Positions 1 to 17,805 of a DNA stretch of 64,000 bases are shown here, in pieces (within the stretch, counting starts at the first letter, position 1; every line of letters starts with the position of its first letter). The stretch is from Diplosphaera chodatii (taxonomy: Eukaryota > Chlorophyta > Trebouxiophyceae > Prasiolales > Stichococcaceae). The notes beneath the pieces were generated by a model, which saw nothing but the letters and a program-made list of their open reading frames with translations, did not search any database and was not told the origin of the DNA. The stretch lies in the NCBI GenBank assembly GCA_032358165.1, contig JAALGY010000020.1:372001-436000 (forward strand). The letters are read 5' to 3'. The position numbers were made by a program, and so were the translations under genes.

Positions 1-2700
1 TGGGCAGTGGGGCGTAGCTACATCATCCGACTTCATTCGCCCTGCATGCATACTCGTCGCACGCGGATTGCTGAGGCTAAAGACGACCGGTGACATCTAA
101 TTATGGCGGCTTGCACCTGTACTATGCACACGGATGCGATGCGAGGCCGCACAGACATCAGTGAAGCGCCAGCATTGGGTGCAGCACAACTGTGCTCTGG
201 TGCATTCAATAGCCACACCACAGCGGCACAGGTTGCAGGTGCAACTGCAGCAGCGAACTCGTCTGAACATCACTTATATGGGCACTGAGGTTGATGGCTT
301 AGATGCATACAAGAGCTGTGGTGCCTGGCAGATCCGCATGCGCCGGTCTGCAGATCTTACAACCTGATGACTGCGTGCTCCTGACACAGGTCATCATTTG
401 GGCAGCGAAGCACAGCACAGCTCGTCCAGAGTCCTCTAGATGATGTGCTAGCGGGTTGGCGATGCCGTACAACAGCAGCAGACAAGCTGCAGGGATGGCA
501 TGCTGCTGCAATCAGCTGGGTGGTGCTTGGCAGCTCTTTGTAGTCCAGCCAGGTGCAGAGGATGATGGGCGAGAGAACATGCCGGTGCATCCCTCGTGCA
601 GCATTCTGCATGTGCTGCACGCCAGTGGGCCAAGCCTGAGCTGATCTGACCTGACATGCAGATTGCTTCTGTGGCTGCAGGCAGTCCGCCAGTGGTCTAC
701 CGCCGGCATTTGACCGCGTGTGCAGGCCATCCACAGCAACATGTCCGCGCAGGCCTCGGAGGGAAGCACAACGGTGAGGAAACCTACTGTGGCAGCAGCC
801 ATGGCCATCCCATGCAACCATTGTGACGCAGTGAGCCAGCTGTGAAGGTGATCCAAGTATGTATGTAGGCAGTAGTCAGCTAGGCTGTGACCATTGGCAA
901 GGCTGCTCACCAGCTGATCTGGCCTTCGCACAGATCAGCAGCATTAAGGCACATTCAAACCCTGGGCCTGGTGCCTGCCATCTACGATTTGGGCCCAGCC
1001 ATCTTGGGCAGGTGACCATGTGCAGCGGTTTGAAAGAGAGCCACGCAAGGTGGTGATGGCAGGCCAACTTTGCTTGATGTCTCCAGCACCAACGGAGCTC
1101 TGGATGCTGAACCACACTGATCATCTTCAATGGCCGATGAGCAAGCAGGTTTTGTCTCTGAGCTCGCATCAGCAACCTGCATTCACAGGGCGTGCTACAG
1201 AACGAGCGGCACTTGTGCAGCCAGGTGAAGCACGTCGTGCCGCTCGCTGCAATGGGCACGCCTGCGCCGCTGCGGGCCTCGCCTCCAGCCTCCTTAGCGC
1301 TGGCAGCCGACATACCTGGTACCCCCTTCACTGATTTGCTACCGTCAGCTGCGTATCAGCCTGCTGGTGATCACAAAGATGAACCGCAGTATGTGCGTCC
1401 GACTGACACATCAGTAGGCAATCTGGACAATGCAGGCCGTTATTAAAGCTGCGACGGTGTGTCTGCTCAGACGAGCAGGTGATGGAGCCTCACCAAGGGC
1501 CTGGTACGGCCCATGGGGGGACCCGCTCGGCGGCCCACACACCCTGTAGGGTGCCGGTGTCGGTGACAGCGGCGCTGGCGACGGTGATTGCGACTGGAAC
1601 AGCATGGCGCGCAGCGGCCGGGCCCCTTGCGGATTGCATGGCTTGATCTGAAGCAGAGTGATGCCAGCAAGCCAGGTGTGTGCTCAGGGCGCGGAGAGTG
1701 CGTGGGTTCTTGAGGTGCTCGTGTCCAGGCAGGAGCAGCGCAGAAGTCTGGTCATACTTCATCGGCAGTGGCTCTGGCCGAAGCCATGGCTGATATGTCT
1801 GCAGTGGCAGCACTGCTCATCAGAACAGCAGTGTGTGGTGTCCGAACTCGAGGAAGCTGTACATGTACAGGCAAATGGCACAGCTGGCCCCAGACGGCCG
1901 CCGGTGGCCCTACCTGTCTGCACCTGCGGCATACTGTTGGTACCAAATCCAAAGAAGGATGCAGACCACCAATCCCAGATATGATTGTTGCCAACCCTGA
2001 AGCACAACACGCACGGCAGCAAGCGCAATGATGTCTCAAACCTGCGCTGGCACTGGGCAGGCCTCCGGTTGATGTATTGCTTGCCACTCACATTGCTTCA
2101 GTGTTGCCACTTGAAAGTCTGTACGACTGTGCTTACGCAAGTGCACAAACAACCTGGAGGTGTCGTCGGCCGGTCGAGGCTTGATGCCTTTATGCCAACG
2201 CGTGGCAGCTGGCAGGAGTTGCCATGACTATCTGAAGGTGGCCCCACCCGGGTGATCGCGGCCAGGTCACATCGCCGCTTGTTGCCTGCAAACATCTGTC
2301 AGGCATCTCCTTCTGCCAGTCAGAACAAGCAGGCTTCGCTCGCGCGGGCATGTTTGCTTGACCCGAACCGACCTGCTTGGTCCCCTCATATGCGCAGGGT
2401 GCACGCTGCCTGTCGGCTACTCCAGCTTGCATCTCTAGACGCTCGACGATAACACGAAGGATAGTATCTTCTCGTCTGATCGCCGGCCGCAGCCGCCCTC
2501 TTGCTTGCACGCGCACCTGCATGTTGTCAACACGCTACTGGTCGTCATGCCGCTGTGACACTCTGCAGATGGGACGCCGCGCTACATGCACTGACAACAC
2601 GCGAATTTTGCTTGAGGATTGATGATCATGAAATGCGCTATATTATACGCACTCGCGCGAGCGATTGGGCTGCCCGTGCACCTGACCCCGCAGCAATCAC
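1..2700. other. stretch without a supportable gene
   Basis: Short open frames occur on both strands, but none carries a recognisable domain, a signal peptide or splice-linked exons in a consistent phase. Fragments at about 660-770 and 1210-1320 (+) end at plausible GTGAG or GTACC donors, but I could not join them into a gene. Positions about 142-250 are similar to about 5750-5856 (separate entry). This may be the end of a gene lying mostly to the left, or intergenic DNA. Confidence 0.4.
142..250. repeat. dispersed repeat, copy A (partner at about 5750)
   Basis: This segment aligns by eye over roughly 105 bp with about 5750-5856 in the same orientation. Shared blocks include GCGCCAGCATTGG, AGCCACACCAC, GCGGCACA and TGCAGGTGCAACTGCAGC. 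I estimate about three quarters identity. Weaker similarity continues to the right, with a shared CATGCGC block near 337 and 5928. The function is unknown. It could be a decayed element or an old segmental duplication. Confidence 0.6.
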
Positions 2701-4273
2701 GTGCATATTTTGACGTGCTTATTCACGGGCTTTGCCGTGATCGATAACTGCATTCGACAACACACTCCTCGACAGCAGAGCGCGGACGACGACACTTCGT
2801 TGACATCCTCGTCAAGGGCGCCAGGAGCCACAAAATGAACGCATAAACTGCATTTGCTCCGTTGCATCTGGGCCCATGAGGCAGAACTCTTAAGGGAATT
2901 GAAGACCAGAATGCGGACATCCACAACACCACCCTTGTTCAAGTTTAAGTGCCTGAGTTGAAGTGCCCAAGCAGACAGGCGCCGAGCAAAGGTGCTGCAG
3001 CCGACGTGCACGCGAGTCGAAATGTCGTGCTGACGCACGGTTACGTGATTAAGACCGGAATGTGACCCGCTCCCGGCTCTACAACCTAAGAAACGGACGT
3101 ACGGTTACGTGATTCCCATCCGTTTCTTAGGTTGTATAGAGCCGGGAGCGGGCGACTTGGTCTTGACATTCCGGTCTTAACTACTCATTATTGTCAGCCG
3201 GATTCTTTCGTACCGACACGTGGCAGTGCTCATCCTCCCCTCTATCTCGCTGCTCAGGTGCTCGCGAGTCAGTCCTGCGCTTTCAGCTCCACAGCACCCG
3301 CCAACGAACCCCGTGTGCCCCCGCCAGCACAACGGACCAGGTATGTAGGCTGTAGCTTGTGCAAGCAAGCTTGCAGATCTGAAACTGTTGATTATTCTCA
3401 GCGCAACTGGTGCATGCGCCTTGTGCTGCCGTCCCATGCGGCACATGACTCCTACGCATTCAATGTCGCTAGGCAGTTGCGACCCGAGTAGCTTAAGTCA
3501 GCACACAAATTTGTGGACCTCTTGTTATCTGCAAAATCGCGACGATCGTTTTGCATCCTCTCACGCCCAGCTCTGCACGCGAGCTCTCAATGTGCATGGG
3601 CTACAGGGCCCTCAATCAGTTTTCCAGGGCCCTGAATAGCCTTATCGGCATGTTGGTTGTGCGCGAGCAACTAGTGGGAGGCGCGTGAACACGCGATGCA
3701 AAACTTTGCGACGACATTAGTCACACCACGCGTGTTGTGCCATTGCATCGCAACGGACGGAGCAGCAGCGTTTTTGTCCAGTTGCTTGTCGCTCTTTGCA
3801 GCTTACTGCATCACATCGCATGCGCGCCTGCGCTCGTTTGTCATGAAACGCTTGACCGCCTACCTGTCCCTGGTTCGGCCGTTGAGGCACCTACCGCCTG
3901 GAGACTACGCTGCGCCGTATTGCTCGTGCCTTACTCTTTATATGCAGCGGTTTGCGCGAGTTCAGACCGTGCGCGACTTGTGGTCTAGCACGTGCACTTT
4001 CTGCATGCCAAACACAGCTATATGGGACGGACGCGTCGTTGCCAAGCAACCGCGTGTGCGTCAAAGGCTTTATTGGATCGCCGAACGTCTGACAGATTGC
4101 TAGCCTTGCGTTGTATCTGCGTGGTGACCAGTTATAGGGTCGCCTGCCCTGATATTGGGTGGAAGCTTTTGCAACGCACTACCGCTCTCATGTTCGACCT
4201 CGCTGTCCTCCTGCAAAGCCAAGCTCATCTGACTGCATTAAATCTTTTCGCATGCACCTTTCAGGTGAACGTC
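2700..4273. other. intergenic stretch with foldback DNA
   Basis: No gene is supported here. Base composition differs from the flanks: there are fewer CAG/TGCA words and more mixed CG/AT sequence. An inverted repeat lies at 3049-3180. A GGGCCC-centred inverted motif lies near 3604-3637. Short open frames at 3696-4103 have no recognisable homology and no splice support. The 5' untranslated region or promoter of the gene starting at 4274 must lie at the right end. Confidence 0.4.
3049..3180. repeat. long imperfect inverted repeat (foldback)
   Basis: The left arm (3049-3097) runs from TTAAGACCGGAATGT to CCTAAGAAACGGA. The right arm (3119-3180) is its reverse complement, with a small extra segment (CAAGACCAAGTC region) and a TA dinucleotide inserted. 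The loop is about 21 bp. The 14-mer ACGGTTACGTGATT occurs just before the left arm (3037-3050) and again in the loop (3101-3114). RNA from this stretch would form a long stem. It may be a MITE-like foldback or a small-RNA source. Confidence 0.8.
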
Positions 4274-5039
4274 ATGGCGTCGCCGAAGATGCTGCTGCCG
4301 CTTCTACTCGCGGCGTTTGTGGCTGTGCTGGTCGGCAATGCTGCTGCCGAGGACAAGAGCGGCAGCCTGATGCCCGAGACGACTTCAATCCTCAGGGTAT
4401 GTACTTCAGTACATATGGCACTCATCTGTCTTGAATACAGACGCCAACGTGCTCGTCCATGTGCACATGTTGGTTGATTGCCGGCGCGGCTGCCCGCTGC
4501 GTGCATGCATGACACATTGCCTGGGTGGATCATCGACGTGTCAGTGCTGCTTGGATGTCATTCTGTCGTGTGCAGTTGTGGCGCATCGTTGACAGCTTTC
4601 GCGTCACAGCCGCTGTCTGACTGTGCTGCAGGCGGGCAAGCTGCCGGCGTCTGCGACGGCGAACCAGCGCACCACGGCCACATGCGCTAGCCTCCGCTCA
4701 TCCGGCACCTGCAAGCCCTTCAACTCCCGCACCATCGACTCGTCGACTGTTCCGGCAAAGGGCCGCTACACTCTGCGGTACAGGACCAACCCGCCCACAG
4801 ACGCAACCCTGCTGGGTAGTCCGAAGGCCAGCGTCATCGCCGGCGGCCTGGCAGTGGTCGTCTCCGCGGCGGCATTTAAGGGCACGGAATCGGATCCGGA
4901 ATTCTTTGCGATCACGACCTCCGTGTACCTCCCCTTTTCAGGGTGCAAGTTCACCACTGCCACTGCTGCGGACGTGGACAGTGTGATCGTGTGGAGCGCC
5001 AGCTACAGCTGCTCAGGAAAGTACTTGGTGGCTCCTTGA
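4274..5039 (+). CDS. small secreted protein of unknown function
   Basis: The two-exon model is 4274..4396 and 4632..5039, giving 176 residues. The intron has a GTATGT donor and a TGCAG acceptor, and both exons join in phase 0. Residues 1-25 form a clear signal peptide: MASPK followed by a leucine/alanine/valine core ending NAAAE. The mature part is about 150 residues with five cysteines (in the CASL, GTCKPF, SGCKF and YSCSGK contexts counting from residue 59), a stretch of small hydrophobic residues near residue 105, and a C-terminal end YLVAP. It is probably secreted to the wall or endomembrane lumen. I recognise no family. The start was chosen because it directly precedes the signal peptide. 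Confidence 0.65.
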
Positions 5040-5127
5040 GCAACGCGATGCACTGTTCAGCGCAAAAGCTGGTAATGCTTGGTTGCTCATCGTTGCGGCA
5101 ACGATTTTGGTTGGGTCATCACGGGAC

Positions 5128-5161
5128 GCTAGCTGCAGGTGAAGCACCTCTGCAGCTAGCG
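5128..5161. repeat. hairpin, 12-bp perfect outer arms
   Basis: CGCTAGCTGCAG at 5128-5139 is matched by its exact reverse complement at 5150-5161. The inner AGGTG/CACCT pairs close the stem around an AAG loop, leaving a two-base bulge. It lies about 90 bp downstream of the stop codon of the secreted-protein gene, so it may sit in that 3' untranslated region. A smaller palindrome (ATCGTTG-CGG-CAACGAT) lies just upstream near 5089-5105. Confidence 0.7.
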
Positions 5162-5749
5162 CACGACATGTCATACGGGTAGACACAGACTTAACACCTG
5201 CAGCTTGACGAAGTTGTTCCCCTTCACGAACTTGCGAATTTGTTGAACTGTAAGTGCTGAGAAGCTAGCCCAGTGACAGCACAGCAGGTCCATGTACAGG
5301 CCACCATGCCTGCATGCATGCCACCGCCATTTGAGGTGTTGTCCAGCGTGCGTCCACTGCCAAACTGCCTTGCCAGCTCCCACATGTGCGACACTGACCA
5401 CTGCCAAGCCCTCATTTCCGGAGCTTGCAGCCACCTGATGCACAGCAGCAGCAACAGCAGCAGCAGAAGCAGCACAGGGTGGCCACATCTGGGAATATGT
5501 TTGCTCCTCGTGCCACATGCCAAATACCACATGGACAGTTCCTCGCAGAATCGGCATGTTCAGCACGAGCAGACAAACCGTGCCATTTGAAACAGGGATG
5601 ACGCTGATCGAGAGGGCGTAAGTCATTATCCGGGTCACGCGATCTGCATGCACATTCATTGCAGCCGAGCGTGCCAAGTCCGGGTACATCCTGTGGCTCT
5701 TCAGCATGTCGCTCTGCATATGTATGCCTCAGCCTGCTGTACCGCAAAG

Positions 5750-5856
5750 CCGCAAAGATGTGAGCAAGGCGCCAGCATTGGATGCAGCACGACTGCGCCT
5801 TGCCTCAACCAGCAGCCACACCACTGCGGCACACCACTGCAGGTGCAACTGCAGCC
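5750..5856. repeat. dispersed repeat, copy B (partner at about 142)
   Basis: This is the second copy of the segment described at about 142-250, in the same orientation. It lies about 160 bp upstream of the first recognised exon of the DUF6816-like gene. If that gene's early exons extend this far, the repeat lies in an intron or in the 5' untranslated region. Confidence 0.6.
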
Positions 5857-6016
5857 TCAAATGCTGTATCGACAGGTGTGCAGGCCTGAGCGGTTGAACG
5901 AACCGTGTGGCACCGGGCACATCTGCATGCGCAGGCTGAACATGCAACATGCGGTGCAGCTCTTGCAAATGGTGCATGCGTCGGCACAGAATCGTCGGTG
6001 GTGGTGGTGCGTGCAG

Positions 6017-7255
6017 GCGTGCGGTGGATCCAGAACCCCCAGGGGCAGCCGGTCATCGACCGCGCATACAACATGGTGCAGCTGCTCAACATGTACATGG
6101 GCCGCAGCCCCATCAGCGACGAGGATGTAAGTGTTACATGCACTGGAGGAGCAGGGAATGATCCACAGCAAAACGCTTGATTTTCTAGGGACCCTGTTGC
6201 ATGGCATGTACTGGCGTGACCTGGTAGGCGTACCAAGCAAGCGCAAGGATGCAAAGCTGTATCAGGTTTTGCAAACCCTTCTCTTAGGTGACCTGGGACG
6301 TGGCCAACCCCAACCAGCTCAGCGTGCGCCTGCGGGGTGCGTCCCTAAGAGCTACACCACCCTTATGTTGAGAGCAAAATCCTTGGATTCGCAGGCATGG
6401 CATGGACATGTGCTCAGGCGTACTCAGCAGTGTGCTGGCACCGGGTATGCTGGCACCAAACTCCGTGACCAGGCGCGATGCTGCTGGGATCGGTGCACGC
6501 AGGCGGCACGAGAGCAGACACGCGGGTGACGCGGCGATCAGAGGACCAGGTGGCCAGCGGTGAGATGCAGCACAATGTGGACGTGGAGGGTTGAGGATTG
6601 ATTGTTGAGGGTTACTTGTTGAGGCAGCTGCTGGCCAAATTTAACATGATGCAGCAGCGCTGCATGCCATTACGATCAACCTGGGCATCGTCTGGTCTGC
6701 AGACCGGATAGACACCAGCGAGTTCTACCAGCAGACCATCTTCACCTCTGACACCAGCGAGCCACGGGTCAAGGTGAGCTGCCGGCAGCTTCACTCTTTG
6801 TGAGTGCCCCTGCTGCCGCTGGCTGCTTTGCAGAAGTGCGAGTAAGTGGACATTGTGGATGTGTGCTTGATCCACAGGCGTCCCAGTGCTTTACGAAGTA
6901 CAAGTACAGAGGCGACGCAGCATCAGGCGCCGGGAGCCCTGGCATTGTAGCCACACAGGTAACTCTCTGATGAACAGCAAACAGTGATGCTTGCCTTTGG
7001 TGCTGAATGCAGTGGCGTGGGTGGAGTAAACCCCGGACCAAAGGAACTGTAGAAGGCCATCCGTGATCAGGCTGACCTGTAAGATCACCCCTTGCTTGCT
7101 CCCTCATCCCACAGGTGGTGTCCGACTACTTGACGTCCTTCGATGATCAGATGGCATACCTGAATGCGCGCAATCGGCCAGTCGTGGTTTACACCTACCG
7201 CATGAGCTTCAGGCGCGATCAGCCGCAGAGGCAACGGCAGGGCGGCGAGGCTTGA
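6017..7255 (+). CDS. DUF6816-like protein, 3' part (5' exons not resolved)
   Basis: Six exons join in consistent phase: 6017..6126, 6288..6336, 6518..6559, 6703..6773, 6878..6958 and 7115..7255 (stop TGA). The encoded segment of about 164 residues shows VRWIQNPQGQPVIDRAYN, VTWDVANPNQLSVRLR, TRVTRRSED, EFYQQTIF, ASQCFTKYKYRG, IVATQVVSDYLT and VVVYTYRMSFRR. As I recall it, this order of motifs matches the C-terminal part of a cyanobacterial and plastid family named DUF6816, usually a thylakoid or plastid protein of unknown role. The N-terminal part, including any transit peptide, should lie between about 5200 and 6016 but is not visible to me. A domain search is needed to confirm the family name; the exon structure is firmer. 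Confidence 0.72.
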
Positions 7256-8013
7256 GCACAAACGACATCACCTGCACTTGCTTTGATCGCTGATGCCCAT
7301 GGTCATGCTGGCCGGCAGGATAATTTTATTCTAGGCACAGGGGTGGTCCATCGGTACATCTGTAGCAGAGTCCCGCAGTCAACTGGCAGACCATATTTCT
7401 CAACAGATAGTGGGGTGGGAACGTTAATGTAATGACATCTAGAAATGAGCGCTTGCCATGAACTTGCGCGATCTTGCTATTGTAAACGGGAGTCCTCGAT
7501 TCCTTCCTCGCTCTTCACATATGACACTTCATTGTTACAGGCACTGCAGCGCCAGCACTTTCAGCACTTGAAAGCACCAGTCTAGACCCGTACCATCGAC
7601 CGTTCCATACGAGTCTTAGAGCAAACAACACCACATGCAGACGCATGTCGACCGCAGGCACACTGCACAGTCCTAAAGTCACTGCAGCTATGTCGCCATG
7701 CATCTTGGGTTCTGCAGACCTGCTGCTAATGCAGACGCCAAGTACACCTTTGCTGACGAGTGGCATGACATCCTCACTTTCTGGACGCAATCAGGGCAGA
7801 CGCGGACTTGCTGGCAAAGCGTGCTTGGCTACTGAACGTCCTGTCACATATGTACAAGGTCTACGCTGCGGATTCCACGATTCGCCGGCCGACCGTCCCT
7901 TTGCAGGTTGAAAGGGTTTCAGCAGGCAACGTTGTGCGGCCCACTGTTGCGCTGCGCGTGCTGGCTTGTTCCCAGCACCACTCTGAAGGGCCAGCGGCCG
8001 CCGCCTCACCACC
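7256..8013. other. intergenic, no gene seen
   Basis: This lies between convergent genes: the DUF6816-like gene ends at 7255 on + and GCS1 ends at 8014 on -. It must hold both 3' untranslated regions. I see no other feature. Confidence 0.5.
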
Positions 8014-15283
<7,270 letters not shown>

Positions 15284-15639
15284 GTCCTCCCGCTTGGAGC
15301 TTGCACGGCGCTATGCCAGTTTGGCTTGGTGGTGCATCATGTTTCATCAGAGTGGTGCCAACGTACAGCAGGCACGCTGCAGGTCACTGGAGGCGGACAT
15401 TCAAACTAAATCGCCAGACAGCGTTGACTTCCTTTGAGGCGTTGCGGACTGCAATGCAGTTGCAAAGTACGCCAGTCTGCCCAGGCCGAGCTGGCATTTA
15501 GACCCCAGGGTGGGAACGCCTGCAGACCGGGGATGTGCCGAGAGTCAGTGACGTCGGCACTCTGGCACGATAGCCAGGGGTAGTCTATTTTTTTGTCATC
15601 TCACACGCTGTGTGCTGCAAGCTCAAACATTTGCCCATC
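15284..15639. other. divergent intergenic region, GCS1 / NTF2-like gene
   Basis: GCS1 runs left and the NTF2-like gene runs right from this 356-bp interval, so it should contain both promoters. A run of seven T residues occurs at about 15587-15593. No TATA box or other defined element is evident. Confidence 0.4.
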
Positions 15640-17421
15640 ATGGCCGGCGCGCAGTCTTTCAGCATGCAGATGCTTGCTGCACCTCCCACACGTGTGCACA
15701 CCTCTCGCATGCACCGCTCCATCGGCTATGCTGGTGTCACACATCAGGCTGCCAGCCCATCGAATCTGGATCTGAGGGCATGCAGAAGTGCATGCGTCAG
15801 CATGCCACGACGTGCATGCGCCGCTGCAGCGGGGTCGGCCTCTGCTGATGTGCAGGTATGCTGCAGCTGATCACAATGTCCAAGGCATCTTTAACGCCCG
15901 CATATCTGCGCCGCATCATGTGCAGTCACTGTGCTGCTCAACCGACTCTCGTTCAGTCGAAAGCTGCGTTCAAGGCTGCAAAATTAGCAGTTACATGCAC
16001 ACACTGCATGGCCGTGTTGTCGGGCATACAGCAATGCGTTGCGAGATGTAAAGATTTTGCTGCATCAGCCTCGTTGTTTGCCTTCCTGCAGGCAGCCTCC
16101 CCAGCAACGCTACCTGGCACAGCATCGGTGCGGGACCAACATGTCTGACAGTAGTGGTGCATCTGTCTCACTGTCTGCTTTGTCTCACCCAACATCGTAG
16201 GAACAAGCCAAGACGCCCGATGCTCGGCGTGCCCATCAACCTCACTGCGGCGCTCATGTTGTATGCAGGACTTTCCAATACCGGCGGCAAAGCTCATACA
16301 GCTGGCGCAAGAGCTGTTTGCAAAGGATTCAGGCGTCAGTGATGAGTCTCTGCTCGCTGACGACTTCAGGTCTCTTGGGAGGTGTCTCTTGTTGAATCGC
16401 ATATGGCTTGGGGTTGCTGTCTCTATTGCAGGGATTTGATGTCGGCACAATGTCATGAACCATTTTCTGTGCAGGTTTGAGTTTCCGGTTGTATCTCTGG
16501 ACAAGCAGGTGAGCTTATATTGCCACACGATGCCAATATAGGCACTGGCATGCAGTAGTAGGTCAAACCACGTCACAACCGTAACAATTTATCTGGTGCC
16601 GCAGGGCTACCTCGGGGCTGTGCGCAGCTTTGGGCTCAAAGACGCATTTCCAGGCACGTATGCCAGCTGCTGTCCGTACAGGCGCAGCTTGAGCTTCGTC
16701 TGCATGAAGTGCACAGTCCCGACGACACGATGGATACGAGCTTCTATCTGCAGATCTTGACCCGCACCCATACGACTGGCGTGTGGATACATATGAGCCA
16801 AATCGAGTGTGGTGAGGGTGGCTGCTGCGTATAGCAGATCTTGATAGCTTTGCGGATTGTGCCAAGGGCGTGCACTGCGCACAGGATGACAGGTTTGCTG
16901 TTGTTTCGATGCTGCAGGTTCACCACCAGGGTGACGGCTACACACACAGGCACCCTCAAGTTCAACAAGAAGGAGTATGAAGCCACTGGCAAGAAAGTGC
17001 AGGTGCGTGCCTGCGTGTCATTCTAGAACAAAGCAGGCTCAAGCCACAACGAATCTCTGGCACCAACAACCAGAACCGATGCCACCACAGGCTTGACAGC
17101 AGGCAACAGGCTTTTGATGATGTCAAGGTGTCATCTTGAACTGTAGGGTGCACCGGAGTGCCAGAGCTTTGTGTTCAACGAGGATGGCAAGTGCTCCAGC
17201 TACACAGGCGGTCCGTGCTGTGCTATTCCTGCTATGCGTTGATCAGCAGAAGCCCTTCCAGCTTGAGCAGCAAGCACCATCCGAAGGAGTGCAGACCATG
17301 ACACTGCTGAATGGTGGCAGGGTACATCATGGACCGGCGGGTGGGCAACACCCAGAAGATGGGCGCGCTGTTTGGCATCCTGGCCGCCATCGGCGTCGAT
17401 GTGCCACAGCCGGGCAGCTGA
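15640..17421 (+). CDS. plastid-targeted NTF2/SnoaL-like protein, intron-rich copy
   Basis: The nine exons are 15640..15855, 16092..16127, 16269..16369, 16475..16508, 16605..16653, 16754..16811, 16918..17002, 17147..17210 and 17321..17421, giving 247 residues with every phase consistent. Exon 1 (72 residues) looks like a chloroplast transit peptide: it is rich in S, R and A, has almost no acidic residues, and ends in an alanine-rich RACAAAAGSA segment. The mature part is FPIPAAKLIQLAQELFA, DDFRFEFPVVSLDK, YLGAVRSFGLKDAFPDLDP, VWFTTRVTATHTGTLKFN and SFVFNEDGKCSSYTGGYIMD, ending GVDVPQPGS. This resembles small NTF2-fold (SnoaL-like) proteins common in algae; no catalytic function can be assigned. 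The intron after 16653 begins with GC rather than GT; the intronless copy downstream confirms that junction. Its protein aligns without gaps from residue 85 onwards with the neighbour at 17806. Confidence 0.88.
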
Positions 17422-17805
17422 GCCTGCGTGTGCTGTTCAGCCGGTTCATGAGCTGCAGCAGCAGCGAACGCAGTATGTTGGGGTGGAGCCAGCGTAGCGG
17501 TGTCGGCGGGCAGGGTAGGACCTGGCTACACCGGACTGATCACCAGTGCAGTATTTGAATTATTACAAGCAGGAGTAACAGCATGCACTTGCTCACACTC
17601 AGTCGTACACTGCACTAGAATTGTGTTTGCAACAAACATGTCGTCAGTGGGTCCAGTGCTCCAGTCTGTCCAGATCTGAGGGGGAAGCCGGGGATGCTCC
17701 AAAACATGTGCAATCAAGTGACGTAGGCCATTTTGCTGTTATGCCACCATGCACTGAAACGTCCGACACGCTGCACCACAAGTATTGAGCGTTCACGTAT
17801 CAGCC

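Larger units (their letters stand above)
5040..6016. other. intergenic or unresolved 5' part of the next gene
   Basis: This stretch should contain the N-terminal exons and promoter of the DUF6816-like gene, but I could not identify them. It holds a CAG-rich microsatellite (about 5439-5478) and the second copy of the dispersed repeat (about 5750-5856). The long minus-strand frame at 5171-5719 has no recognisable domain. Confidence 0.4.

Noticed and set aside
3696..4103. 135-residue plus-strand open frame with hydrophobic stretches
   Set aside because: It has no recognisable family, no good start context or splice support, and unusual composition. It was left as intergenic.
5171..5719. 182-residue minus-strand open frame
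   Set aside because: It has no domain, no splice-linked partner exons, and a CAG microsatellite inside it.
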